A stretch of DNA of 64,000 nucleotides from Paenibacillus dendrobii (GTDB lineage Bacteria > Bacillota > Bacilli > Paenibacillales > Paenibacillaceae), in assembly GCF_009807035.1 (NCBI RefSeq), contig NZ_WUBI01000001.1, positions 2,666,001-2,730,000 on the forward strand, given 5' to 3'. Shown here piece after piece: positions 25,809-34,019 of this stretch. Made by a program: the position numbers and the translations under genes. Positions within the stretch are counted from its first letter, which is position 1. Each line of letters begins with the position of its first letter. The notes under the pieces were generated by a model. The model worked only from the letters and a program-made list of their open reading frames with translations. It was not told the DNA's origin and did not search any database.

Positions 25809-26771
25809 CTACCACAAACTATTCTCGCTCGTCCGGCGGACTATCTGATTCACAACCACTAACAGCACGGCGTTGATTACGGAGTTAAAGAGACCAATTG
25901 CTGTCGAGAAGCTGTACTGGGCATCCACGAGACCGGAGCGGTACACGAACGTCGAAATGACGTCTGAAGATCCCATATTCAGCGGGTTCTGCAGCAGCAG
26001 GAGTTTCTCGAAGCCGACTCCCAGCAGACTACCCATATTCAAAATGAGCAGAATGGTCATCGTCGGAATCAACGTTGGAATGTTGATATGACGTATACGC
26101 TGGAAACGCGATGCTCCGTCGATGATTGCCGCCTCATGCAGTCCAGGATCCACGCCCGACAACGCGGCCAAGTAGATGATCGTTCCCCAGCCTGCGCTCT
26201 GCCATACCCCGGAGAAAACGTACATGGTCTTGAACCATCTCGGGTCGGTGAGGAAGTCAGGAGCGTTAAAGCCAAGCCCTTCAATGATATGCACGACGAT
26301 TCCCGTCGACGGGGATAGAAACGTGATGATCATCCCGGCCATGACCACAACCGAAATAAAGTGCGGCGCGTATGTGACGGTCTGGGCCAGTTTTTTGAAG
26401 AAGCCCGTCCTCACTTCATTGAAGGCAAGTGCCAGAATAATCGGAATCGGAAAACCAATCGCCAGCTCGTATAAGCTGATGCTCAGCGTGTTCCACAGCA
26501 AGTCCCAGAAATAGTAGGAATGAAAGAAACGATCAAAGTGGTCGAATCCGACCCATGGACTTCCCGTAATCCCTTTCGTTGGAATGAAGTTTTTAAATGC
26601 GATTTGGATGCCGTACATCGGTCCGTAGGAAAAAATAAGAAAGTAGAAAAAGGCGGGTGCAATGAAGATGTACAATTCCCAGTTTTGGGCAACTCTCTTC
26701 CATACCCCTTTGTCTGTCCTTCCCGGCTTCAGCCTCGCATGGCCCGACATGGCTACCTTAGTATCCTGCAT
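25809..26771 (-). CDS. sugar ABC transporter permease, LplB/YteP type
   Basis: The 320-residue protein has six predicted helices, the family opening FFYFLIFSYGPMYGIQIAFK and the EAA loop LHEAAIIDGASRFQRIRHIN followed by IPTLIP. It is the first gene of the importer operon (permease, permease, binding protein); 16 bases separate it from the next permease. AAGGGGTG precedes the start. Its promoter region carries a cre-like site and repeated TGACA boxes, consistent with catabolite repression plus specific control. Confidence 0.92.
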   Translation of the reverse strand: MQDTKVAMSGHARLKPGRTDKGVWKRVAQNWELYIFIAPAFFYFLIFSYGPMYGIQIAFKNFIPTKGITGSPWVGFDHFDRFFHSYYFWDLLWNTLSISLYELAIGFPIPIILALAFNEVRTGFFKKLAQTVTYAPHFISVVVMAGMIITFLSPSTGIVVHIIEGLGFNAPDFLTDPRWFKTMYVFSGVWQSAGWGTIIYLAALSGVDPGLHEAAIIDGASRFQRIRHINIPTLIPTMTILLILNMGSLLGVGFEKLLLLQNPLNMGSSDVISTFVYRSGLVDAQYSFSTAIGLFNSVINAVLLVVVNQIVRRTSENSLW

Positions 26772-26836
26772 AGGATCACCCCTTCCTGATATTAGATTGT
26801 CTCTGATTAGCGCTCGTTTTCACCGGATGTGAAATT

Positions 26837-26850
26837 TGCTAGCGCTTACA
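26837..26850. promoter_or_regulatory. cre-like (CcpA) site upstream of the importer operon
   Basis: On the minus strand the site reads TGTAAGCGCTAGCA, one mismatch to the consensus TGWNANCGNTNWCA. It lies 66-79 bases before the permease start and just downstream of a weak candidate promoter (minus strand TTTACC at 26885-26880 and TATCGT at 26862-26857, 17-base spacing), a position suited to repression. A poorer second match is at 26906-26919. Confidence 0.6.
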
Positions 26851-26884
26851 TATCTAACGATAGAGGACGTCCCGAATCCGGTAA

Positions 26885-26972
26885 ATATGTCATTTTCGTT
26901 ATCTGTGAAAGCGCTGTATATCAAGGCTGGCAGGCGTTTGACAATGCCGAATGACAACGTGACAATGTGTCA
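26885..26972. promoter_or_regulatory. cluster of TGACA boxes upstream of the importer operon
   Basis: The 26772-27285 gap has no credible gene. It contains TGACAATG (26939-26946), TGACAACG (26952-26959) and TGACAATG (26960-26967); the last forms the perfect inverted repeat TGACA-ATG-TGTCA (26960-26972). A similar TGTCATTTT word recurs at about 26888 and 26968. All lie upstream of the candidate promoter, where an activator such as an AraC protein would bind. The remaining part (26973-27285) shows nothing I can name. Confidence 0.4.
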
Positions 26973-27285
26973 TTTTTGCTCTGAAGTAAGGGCTTTCATA
27001 ACAATATCAATTTTGACCTATCTGCTTCATTGGAGGACATTACAAGTGTGGAGGGCTTTTTTTGCGCAACGAAAAAGACCAAAGGCATCGCCCCTGGCCG
27101 CATCATTTTTGGTAATATATATAATCCGATCTAGTATTTTTTTCAGGTAAAATTGAACAATTCATTCTGCATTATTGCTATCAGCTGCCCAATATAAGTC
27201 CGGTTAGAATCCTATATCGCGGTTTGATGTATTTGGCCGGAGCGATATATAAAGGATGCGCGAAAGTAACCGGCATTGTTTCTCC

Positions 27286-28092
27286 TTACCTTAAACTCAG
27301 ACCTTCCCTTACCAGCTGCAACAGCTGATGAAGATGATCCGGGTGACAAGCAATGATATAAGGTTCCGTGCTCATGCCGTTAAACGGGTTACCGTCAAAA
27401 TCAACGACCACGCCGCCCGCTTCCTTGACCATCAAGATACCGGAGTACAAATCGTCGCCTTCCGAATTATACAAGACAATGCCATCCAAATCCCCTTTGG
27501 CAAGCATGCACCACTGCAGCGTTGGCGCCCACAGCCGCATCATTCTTTTACAACGGATGTCCATGAACTGCCGCAGTTGAACTGCCCGCGGATCATTCTG
27601 AACCTTATGGCCTTGAATCCAGCCTATATTCCCTCTCGGGAAATGGGGACTGCTCTTCACGTGCACCGGCTTATCGTTGCAATACGTTCCCTCACCCTTC
27701 ATCGAGACAAACATTCGGTCTGTCAGCGGCTCGTAGACGACGCCAAGCACAGGCTCCTGTTGGTACATCAGCGTGATGGACACCGAAAAAACCGGAAGTC
27801 CGATCGCAAAATTATTCGTTCCGTCCAGCGGATCAATCAACCACAGCCAATCACTGTCTGCTCCAATCACGCCTGCCTCTTCACTATGTATTTGATGTTC
27901 GGGAAAAACGTCTTGAATCTCCGCAATGATGACCCCTTCGGCGAGATGATCCACCTCTGTGACGACATCGCCAAATTCGTCCTTGATCTGCACGTCGGCG
28001 ATGTCATCAAACTTATCTTTGGCGATCTGCCCAGCTTGACGTATGATTCGGACGGATAATTCTTTTGCGGTTTGGAGAACTTGTTGATCCAT
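27286..28092 (-). CDS. inositol monophosphatase family protein
   Basis: The 268-residue protein has the lithium-sensitive phosphatase motifs: HSEEAG (metal-binding Glu), WLIDPLDGTNNFAIGLPVFS (metal-binding Asp residues, DPLDGT), and the second motif near YSGILMVKEAGG in place of the more usual WD-x-A-A-G. It should dephosphorylate myo-inositol-1-phosphate or a related small phosphate ester with Mg2+. The substitution of the typical WDxxAG by LYSGILMVKEAGG is a mild departure and argues for caution about the exact substrate. AGAGGTG precedes the ATG. It stands alone between the importer promoter and the DUF3139 gene. Confidence 0.87.
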   Translation of the reverse strand: MDQQVLQTAKELSVRIIRQAGQIAKDKFDDIADVQIKDEFGDVVTEVDHLAEGVIIAEIQDVFPEHQIHSEEAGVIGADSDWLWLIDPLDGTNNFAIGLPVFSVSITLMYQQEPVLGVVYEPLTDRMFVSMKGEGTYCNDKPVHVKSSPHFPRGNIGWIQGHKVQNDPRAVQLRQFMDIRCKRMMRLWAPTLQWCMLAKGDLDGIVLYNSEGDDLYSGILMVKEAGGVVVDFDGNPFNGMSTEPYIIACHPDHLHQLLQLVREGLSLR

Positions 28093-28152
28093 GATGCACC
28101 TCTTTTATGTTTAATGGTAGAAAATAGCTTTTGAAAGTTTACTCAAATTCGG

Positions 28153-28482
28153 CTATTGTTCAATATGCTTCGTTCCGTTATATCCGTATTGGATCATATT
28201 GCCGTCATTGTCTTCCCCGTAATCGTAGTGATGTCCCGGTTCATCAGTAAATTGAACGTCAACATGGTAGTCCTTCATCCCGTCAAATTTTACACCTTTT
28301 AACGTTTTCATCGTATATTGCTCTGGAGGATACCCTTGTTTTTTTAAATATTCCATGGTTCTTCGTTCCAACGATTCTTTGACCGCCGCATTCACTTTTA
28401 CGTAATCGCTGTAAAGAGTCCCGGCTCCAAAACCTAACATGAGCAATATAAGTAAGGCCACGGGCATCCAAATCTTCTTCAC
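28153..28482 (-). CDS. DUF3139-type small membrane-anchored protein
   Basis: The 109-residue protein begins KKIWMPVALLILLMLGFGAG, a single N-terminal membrane helix with basic N-terminus and no lipobox cysteine, then a polar domain with MEYLKKQGYPPEQYTMKTLK and YHVDVQFTDEP, which I recognise as the DUF3139 pattern of Bacilli. The function of this family is unknown. Start is GTG 28482, preceded by GAGGGGAT. It is 18 bases downstream of the GNAT gene on the same strand, so it may be the last gene of a small operon. Confidence 0.68.
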   Translation of the reverse strand: MKKIWMPVALLILLMLGFGAGTLYSDYVKVNAAVKESLERRTMEYLKKQGYPPEQYTMKTLKGVKFDGMKDYHVDVQFTDEPGHHYDYGEDNDGNMIQYGYNGTKHIEQ

Positions 28483-28500
28483 AGGATCATATCCCCTCTC

Positions 28501-29010
28501 TCACTTCAAAAAATAAGCCATCAGTTCCTCGTCGTATACCTGGCCCTGATAGATCAATGCATCCTTTTCGATTCCATAGGTGACAAAGCCCAATCTTTTA
28601 TACAGCTCCGCCGCCGCATGGTTGACAGTCACTACCGTGAGCTGGATTTGCTGCAGTCCTTCGATTTCGCTTCCCCGGCGCAGGATTTCCTGCATGAGCA
28701 TTCTCGCAATGCCCAACCCCCGGTGTTCAGGAGACACGTATACGCCCCAGATCATTCCTTTATGGCGGACCTTCACGCCCTGCTCCCTCCGGAATCCGGC
28801 CATCCCCATCAACTCGTTATTCTCTGAAAAAGCCCCTAAAATATAATTATCCAGTTCATTATTTATCTTCCATTCGACTTCATTCATCGGTGTGTTCACC
28901 TGGTCTTCATAGGAAGCCCCAAAGGCCTCGGGGTGGGACTGAAGTGCCTCCAGTCTCAACCTCCAAAAATCGCCTGCCTGTGCGCGTTGAATATTTCTGA
29001 TGTGAATCAT
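28501..29010 (-). CDS. GNAT-family N-acetyltransferase
   Basis: The 169-residue protein has motif A VYVSPEHRGLGIARMLMQEI and motif B VTVNHAAAELYKRLGFVTYG, a standard single-domain GNAT. The start MIHIR has GAGGAG ten bases upstream. Its ATG overlaps the stop codon of the upstream phospholipase-C-like gene in an ATGA arrangement, which implies translational coupling. The acceptor substrate is unknown. Confidence 0.87.
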   Translation of the reverse strand: MIHIRNIQRAQAGDFWRLRLEALQSHPEAFGASYEDQVNTPMNEVEWKINNELDNYILGAFSENNELMGMAGFRREQGVKVRHKGMIWGVYVSPEHRGLGIARMLMQEILRRGSEIEGLQQIQLTVVTVNHAAAELYKRLGFVTYGIEKDALIYQGQVYDEELMAYFLK

Positions 29011-29660
29011 GGTTGTAAACTCCTCTCGCTGTCTATTTTCCATCCATCGAATAACGCTATGAACTCATTGGAAGTCTGTTCGATAAAACGATTCACTCGG
29101 TCTTCCTGAAAATACCTGGTGACGATGCCCGGCTCATCGGACGGATTCAGCAGCCAGTTGATTTTGGTATCCCTATACCTGCTGACTTCCTCATGGGTTA
29201 CGAAGGGATCCATGGCAAAAGAATGGGCCAGCCGTAATTTTGCGATGACCTGATCCGCCCAATCTGCAGATCTTAGCAAATCAAACTCGACTTGGCTTAC
29301 TTCTGCATTGTACGTATCCCTGATCTCGCTCGAATCTCCGGCGTACGCTTTTTCAAAATCGGCATAAAGCGTCTCTGTCCACCGGATATCCGTATAGACA
29401 TGGGCAAAATAGCCCCTTACAAACTCTTTCCATTCCGCATTCCCGTGCTTGTTCCAATAGGCGATACAGTTCATTTTAAGAGCCTCGAAACTCGGAAACC
29501 GTCCATCCACCACCCAATGGGTAAGTCCCTTTTCCGCTCTCGTGACAGGGTCTCGAGCATGGATCGCATCCGGCGAAATGCTGCCCAATAACAGCTCGGG
29601 TGAAGGATTCGAAAGCGATATTTTTTCTGCTACCGCAAAATGCACCATGGGCCAAGGCAT
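29007..29660 (-). CDS. zinc-dependent phospholipase C-like protein
   Basis: The 217-residue protein starts MPWPMVHFAVAEKISLSNPS and contains LLLGSISPDAIHARDP, GLTHWVVDGRFP and YFAHVYTDIRWTETL. These His/Asp blocks (H7, D30, H33, H45, H78, D82 approximately) match the trinuclear zinc ligand pattern of the Zn_dep_PLPC (PF00882) family. No signal peptide is present, so it is probably a cytoplasmic hydrolase of the family rather than a secreted toxin. The start at 29660 has GGAGG four bases before; 77 upstream in-frame residues are not supported. It overlaps the GNAT gene by four bases. Confidence 0.77.
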   Translation of the reverse strand: MPWPMVHFAVAEKISLSNPSPELLLGSISPDAIHARDPVTRAEKGLTHWVVDGRFPSFEALKMNCIAYWNKHGNAEWKEFVRGYFAHVYTDIRWTETLYADFEKAYAGDSSEIRDTYNAEVSQVEFDLLRSADWADQVIAKLRLAHSFAMDPFVTHEEVSRYRDTKINWLLNPSDEPGIVTRYFQEDRVNRFIEQTSNEFIALFDGWKIDSERSLQP

Positions 29661-29769
29661 CGTTAACCTCCGTTCATTCCCCTCATAGGAATCATAAAAA
29701 TTCAACTGTTGTCTTTTGAGATAATCATAGTTTACTATAATTACATAATATAGGAAGTGGTGATTTAAG

Positions 29770-30036
29770 ATGTTAAAGAAGGCTCTGCTCATGGGATTGT
29801 GCGTCGTATGTATCGGAGGGGGACTCGCAGCTTCAACGGCAACCGCGGAATCCGGCGTTAAGACCTTTAAAAATTGCACCGAGCTCAACAAAGTCTATAA
29901 AGGCGGCGTCGCGCAATCTGCGTCCGTTAAGAATAAAGGCGGCAAAACGAAGTTTAAACCTTTTGTATCCAGTGCTTTATACAACGCCAATAAGAAACTG
30001 GACCGCGACAAAGATTTGATTGCGTGCGAGAAATAA
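29770..30036 (+). CDS. secreted Excalibur calcium-binding domain protein
   Basis: The 88-residue protein has a signal peptide (MLKKALLMGLCVVCIGGGLA, likely cleaved after the ATA at about residue 26) and an Excalibur domain: FKNCTELNKVYKGGVA at 33-48 and the terminal D-x-D-x-D-G-like LDRDKDLIACEK with paired cysteines. The domain binds calcium and occurs on secreted or surface proteins of Firmicutes; its role here is unknown. A TATAAT-like -10 box is at 29736-29741 and GGAAGTGG before the start. It is transcribed divergently from the phospholipase-like gene. Confidence 0.87.
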   Translation: MLKKALLMGLCVVCIGGGLAASTATAESGVKTFKNCTELNKVYKGGVAQSASVKNKGGKTKFKPFVSSALYNANKKLDRDKDLIACEK

Positions 30037-30043
30037 TGCAGTT

Positions 30044-30817
30044 TCATGTTCTGGCCGTAACCATCGGCTGATAGTATCCTGACTCCGCAGGCATATGCCA
30101 CTGGATATCTTGAAAACCCGCGCGCCTTAATGCTTCGCTTAATTCCTCTCTCAGCAATGCTCGGTATGCGGTCTTATTCACTTCCGTCTGCCAAATACCG
30201 TCTTGCTCCTGCATGATAAAGTGATTGATCATATATAAGCTGCTGCCTTCGACCCAATCCCACACCTGAAAAACAATCCGCTTTCCGCCATCCATGACCC
30301 GGGGGATTGTCGCTCGCTGTTTATCTAGAATTTCACGGTCATAATCCCTTATGGAGATGATCAGCAAGCCATTGTCTTCCAGCTTGTCATAGAAATTGCG
30401 GCATGCTTTCTCCAGATCCGCGTCGGTTAGCAAATGGGGAATCGCGTTATCCGCGGAAAGGACCACCTTGAACTTCCCGGGAACATCTGCGTCCAATGTC
30501 CGGAAATCCGCCGTTCCAAAGGTAATCTGCACCCCTAATTTCTGAGCCTCGCGTTTGGCACGTTCAACCGACTTGGGGCTTAGATCCGTGGCAGTTATGG
30601 TAAACCCATGTTGGGCCAAGCCCAAGGCTTGCGTTCCGATCCCGCATGAAGCATCCAGAAGCTTGATCTCTCCTTCATCCTTAGGCAGAACATGCAAGCG
30701 AATGAAGCCATTAAAAAAGTCTCCTTGCCATTGAACGGCCTGATACCAGTCGTTAAAAATCAGATGGTACGTTTCTGAAAGCTCATTATAAAATTCCAGG
30801 CTGGAGTTCTTCTCCAT
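30044..30817 (-). CDS. class I SAM-dependent methyltransferase
   Basis: The 257-residue protein contains motif I LLDASCGIGTQALGLAQHG, motif II ITATDLSPKSVERAKREAQK and the strand-4 block VVLSADNAIPHLLTDADLEK, a glycine-N-methyltransferase/UbiE-like Rossmann core. It would methylate a small cytoplasmic acceptor, not identifiable from sequence. GAGGGAT precedes the ATG. It is convergent with the Excalibur gene (seven bases apart) and stands downstream of thyX. Confidence 0.86.
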   Translation of the reverse strand: MEKNSSLEFYNELSETYHLIFNDWYQAVQWQGDFFNGFIRLHVLPKDEGEIKLLDASCGIGTQALGLAQHGFTITATDLSPKSVERAKREAQKLGVQITFGTADFRTLDADVPGKFKVVLSADNAIPHLLTDADLEKACRNFYDKLEDNGLLIISIRDYDREILDKQRATIPRVMDGGKRIVFQVWDWVEGSSLYMINHFIMQEQDGIWQTEVNKTAYRALLREELSEALRRAGFQDIQWHMPAESGYYQPMVTART

Positions 30818-30893
30818 TCGCCATCCCTCACTTTTTCAAAAAAGATATATACCGCCTGGCTCCATCCCCAAAAAGATCCTCCCGGATTAATAT

Positions 30894-31601
30894 TTATTTT
30901 TTCCCGATCAATTCATCCACGGATACCGGATACAATGGCTTGCTAAGTTCAAGGATCGCTTTGGCGTAATCTTGTATTTCCTTCTGGGCATCATGTTCAA
31001 GCCTTTGATTCAAAAAATGGCAAACCGACTGCAGCGATGCCGTCCAGTACCATCTGACGTACATGCCGTATGCAGGTAAGAATAGCCGTGCTTGTTCGGC
31101 ACAGACACCGTTTTGTATTGCCTCTTCATACTTCTGTACGCCTAAATCTATGTATTGCAATAATTCACTTGATAACTTCTCGCCTAATTCGTTTCCTAAT
31201 ACTTCCCCGCTGCCCTGCTTGGAATTCTCCGGTTTGCTTCTCCATTCTTCCGAACCAGGGATGTAAAACGCGGGTTCCTCCGTAATATATCTGCGGCTGG
31301 ATTCGTTCCATGCCTCCATGCTGTCGCCAGTTCCCTCCGCGTGTGAAGAACCGATCACGTATTTCCACCACTGCCTTGCGACCATGAGCGGAGCATAGAT
31401 TTCATACTGTAATACTACATGCCTGAATGGCGATGTATGACCTTCCCTGGCAAGAAACTGGATCAGCTTCATATCCTTTTCGGAAAGCTCATGAGATTCC
31501 TTCGCGTAGGATACCCGCGCAGCGTTAACAATCGATAAATCCGAGCCCATATGGTTGACAAGTCTGACGTAGCCTTGATCCAATACCTTGATGAATGACA
31601 A
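30894..31601 (-). CDS. thyX: flavin-dependent thymidylate synthase
   Basis: The 235-residue protein shows the ThyX fold: LSIVNAARVSYAKES near the start, REGHTSPFRHVVLQYEIYAP with the folate/FAD-contacting histidines, and NESSRRYITEEPAFYIP. The enzyme makes dTMP from dUMP with methylene-tetrahydrofolate and FAD/NADPH. The usual RHR(x)7S signature is altered: the loop reads VARQWWKYVIGSS then HAEGTGDSMEAWNESSRRY, with a longer loop. The start is TTG 31601 after GGGAGG. ThyX lets cells make thymidylate without ThyA. Confidence 0.9.
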   Translation of the reverse strand: MSFIKVLDQGYVRLVNHMGSDLSIVNAARVSYAKESHELSEKDMKLIQFLAREGHTSPFRHVVLQYEIYAPLMVARQWWKYVIGSSHAEGTGDSMEAWNESSRRYITEEPAFYIPGSEEWRSKPENSKQGSGEVLGNELGEKLSSELLQYIDLGVQKYEEAIQNGVCAEQARLFLPAYGMYVRWYWTASLQSVCHFLNQRLEHDAQKEIQDYAKAILELSKPLYPVSVDELIGKK

Positions 31602-31813
31602 ATGAATGTCCTCCCTTGTGTTAGATTGCGTTCATAATCATGTGATGATGAAGAGCAGCAATGACGGTACTTCGCCGAAAGGGTCTATCCACTTTCTCTT
31701 ATTCAGATCATATATTCTTTCCGCCCCAGCTTCAATTATCTTCTTCAAATGTAAATAAAAGAGATACCTGTGCCTCTACCGAACCCGATTCATCCATTTT
31801 ATTTTCCAATATT

Positions 31814-31839
31814 TGCACCCACATGGGCCTTGAATCGTA
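31814..31839 (+). promoter_or_regulatory. candidate extracytoplasmic-function sigma (SigW-like) promoter
   Basis: TGCACC (31814-31819), exactly 16 bases, then CGTA (31836-31839) resembles the SigW form TGAAAC-N16-CGTA with two -35 mismatches. It lies 73 bases before the SPFH gene start. The 31602-31911 gap has no gene; nothing else stands out in it. The link is inference. Confidence 0.3.
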
Positions 31840-31911
31840 TACAATAGTGGTATATTTGTACCTATTTCTATTTCTTTTGATGGAAGAATTGCGTAAAAAG
31901 GAGTGCAGCTT

Positions 31912-33219
31912 ATGGCTATTATTGATGTTGTAAAATATGATGGGCCCCCGGGTGTCTTTGCTTGGCGTTATCCGAATCAGGAATTGGGTACATGGACCCA
32001 ATTAATCGTTCACGAAACACAGGAAGCGATCCTATTCAAAGGCGGACAGGCGCTAGATTCCTTTTCCGCTGGGCGCCATACCCTAAGCACGGCGAATATT
32101 CCGATCCTTTCCAACTTGATCAACCTCCCATTTGGCGGAAAATCACCTTTTACCGCAGAAGTCTGGTTCATTAATAAACTCAGTTCACTCGACGTTAAAT
32201 GGGGTACCAGTACACCGCTGCAGCTGCAAGATCCGAAGTTCAACATCATCGTATCCGTGAGAGCTTTCGGGCAATTCGGCATTCAAATCGAAGATCCCCG
32301 CAAGTTTCTGTTGAAGCTGGTGGGCACGCTCCACACCTTTGATCAGGACACACTGGTTAAGTACTACCGCGGCGTACTCATGTCCAACATTAATGAAATC
32401 ATTTCATCCTATATCGTTCACAAGAAAATCAGCGTGGTCGAAATTAACGCATATGCCGCTGAAATATCGAAGCATATTCAGGACGCCATCGCTCCTGCTT
32501 TTCAGGATATGGGCATCTCGCTTCTGAATTTCTATGTCGATTCCATTAATACTCCGGCCGATGATCCGGCAGCACTCCGGATTAAGGAAGCTCTGGCCAA
32601 AAAGGCCGAAATGGATATTATCGGGTATACGTACCAGCAGGAAAGATCCTTCGACACACTGGAAGGGGCAGCCAAGAATCCAGGCAGCAGTGCTGCCGTT
32701 ATCGGTACCGATCTGGGGATGGGATTGGGAATGGCGGGCAGCATGTATAACGCAGTCCAACAAATGTCCGGCAACGTACGAATTCAGACCGCAACGGATG
32801 CGCAAGTTCAGCAGAAAGCGTGCGTGAAATGCGGAAGTTTAAATGCCGAGGATGCCAGATTTTGTTCGGGATGCGGCCAGTCATTACTGACAGGACAGGA
32901 GCATCAGCCTTATACAGAAGTGCTCTGTAGCGATTGCGGCCACCCGATCCCGCCGAATGCGAAGTTTTGTCAGCATTGCGGAGATCCGTATCTTCCCTGC
33001 CCGACATGCGGCCATGATTGCTCCGCACTTGCCACGGCATGCCCGAAATGCGGTACTTCGATTCCCCAGCCTTGCAAGAATTGCGGTGAAATGCTTGATC
33101 CCAAGGCCAAATTTTGCCCAAGCTGCGGTGCCAGCAGCGTGCTGAAATGCACGAACTGTCAGTATGAGATCACGCCAGGTCAAAAATTTTGCATGGAATG
33201 CGGCACTACTCTTTCATAA
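31912..33219 (+). CDS. SPFH-domain protein with five C-terminal zinc ribbons (YdjI-like)
   Basis: The 435-residue protein has a band-7/SPFH region (about 20-240: VFAWRYPNQELGTWTQLIVH, ISVVEINAYAAEISKHIQD) of the 'virion core protein' type seen in Bacillus YdjI. Residues 304-434 hold five consecutive four-cysteine zinc ribbons, for example CVKCGSLNAEDARFCSGCG and CSDCGHPIPPNAKFCQHCG, twenty cysteines in all. There is no signal peptide. SPFH proteins assemble at membrane lipid domains. Start 31912 has AAAAAGGAG seven bases upstream. It heads an operon with two membrane proteins, the last of which also ends in a zinc ribbon. Confidence 0.85.
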   Translation: MAIIDVVKYDGPPGVFAWRYPNQELGTWTQLIVHETQEAILFKGGQALDSFSAGRHTLSTANIPILSNLINLPFGGKSPFTAEVWFINKLSSLDVKWGTSTPLQLQDPKFNIIVSVRAFGQFGIQIEDPRKFLLKLVGTLHTFDQDTLVKYYRGVLMSNINEIISSYIVHKKISVVEINAYAAEISKHIQDAIAPAFQDMGISLLNFYVDSINTPADDPAALRIKEALAKKAEMDIIGYTYQQERSFDTLEGAAKNPGSSAAVIGTDLGMGLGMAGSMYNAVQQMSGNVRIQTATDAQVQQKACVKCGSLNAEDARFCSGCGQSLLTGQEHQPYTEVLCSDCGHPIPPNAKFCQHCGDPYLPCPTCGHDCSALATACPKCGTSIPQPCKNCGEMLDPKAKFCPSCGASSVLKCTNCQYEITPGQKFCMECGTTLS

Positions 33220-33234
33220 AGCGGGGGAAGAACA

Positions 33235-33993
33235 TTGAATATAAGAACCAATCATGGTCGTTGGATAAAAATAACCGCGACTTTGCTGCCAGCTGCCACT
33301 GTGATTTTATTCGGTCTGAGCGGCGGATGGTTTCACATGAATTCCTGGATCTCCGGAGCCGCTATCGGATGGGTAGAGGCTGCGCTGCTGCTATTCCTGT
33401 ACCGGATCCCTTTTAACCGAAAGGCTTCCATCTCATTGCCGTTTCGAATCGCCTTGGGATTCGTCACCGGAATGTATGCCATGATTGCCATCATTGAAGT
33501 GATATGCTTTGGCTATCTGTTTAAGGTATCCGGATGGACTTATCTGTCCATTCACATCATAACCTTTATTGTATTTTCAATGACGCTAGGAATCGTCTCA
33601 CGCGCCGGAAAATATGCCGGAGATCAAGAACGCACAGAAAACCGCCTTCTCAGCGCCAAAAGAGAAACGACTGCCTGGATCACTTCCATTCGCAAACAGA
33701 TACTGGCCATCCCCGATGTGCCTGAACAAGAACATCTGTTGGCTGAGACGAAGGAGTTAGAGGAATCCCTCCGATACAGCGATCCGGTATTCATAGCGTC
33801 CCTCTCCGAAATGAATCATTTGATTCAACAAAAAATTTCCATACTTGAGGATCAAGTGAAGCTGATCGCTGCGGTGCCGGACCACCAAAGGAAAGAACTG
33901 GCCCAAGAGGCCGTGCTGCTGGTCAAGGATACACTCAAAACAGTAAACGAACGTCGTACCGCATGGTCCCAAGGCAACACAGGAACGACTTAA
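33235..33993 (+). CDS. membrane protein with four TM helices and a coiled-coil tail
   Basis: The 252-residue protein has four hydrophobic segments (about 14-32, 37-56, 70-96, 101-120) and then a long charged helical region (about 125-250, for example ENRLLSAKRETTAWITSIRK and LAETKELEESLRYSDP) likely forming a coiled coil facing the cytoplasm. I do not recognise a family. The TTG start lies behind GGGGGAAG, only 15 bases after the SPFH stop, so it is co-transcribed with it and with the next zinc-ribbon membrane gene. A partner role in an SPFH membrane complex is inferred from context only. Confidence 0.78.
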   Translation: MNIRTNHGRWIKITATLLPAATVILFGLSGGWFHMNSWISGAAIGWVEAALLLFLYRIPFNRKASISLPFRIALGFVTGMYAMIAIIEVICFGYLFKVSGWTYLSIHIITFIVFSMTLGIVSRAGKYAGDQERTENRLLSAKRETTAWITSIRKQILAIPDVPEQEHLLAETKELEESLRYSDPVFIASLSEMNHLIQQKISILEDQVKLIAAVPDHQRKELAQEAVLLVKDTLKTVNERRTAWSQGNTGTT

Positions 33994-34019
33994 GAACATG
34001 AATTGAAGGAGATATTATC

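Noticed and set aside
26836..27150. 104-codon plus-strand open frame in the importer promoter gap
   Set aside because: It overlaps cre-like and repeat boxes, lacks a ribosome site and its translation resembles no domain.
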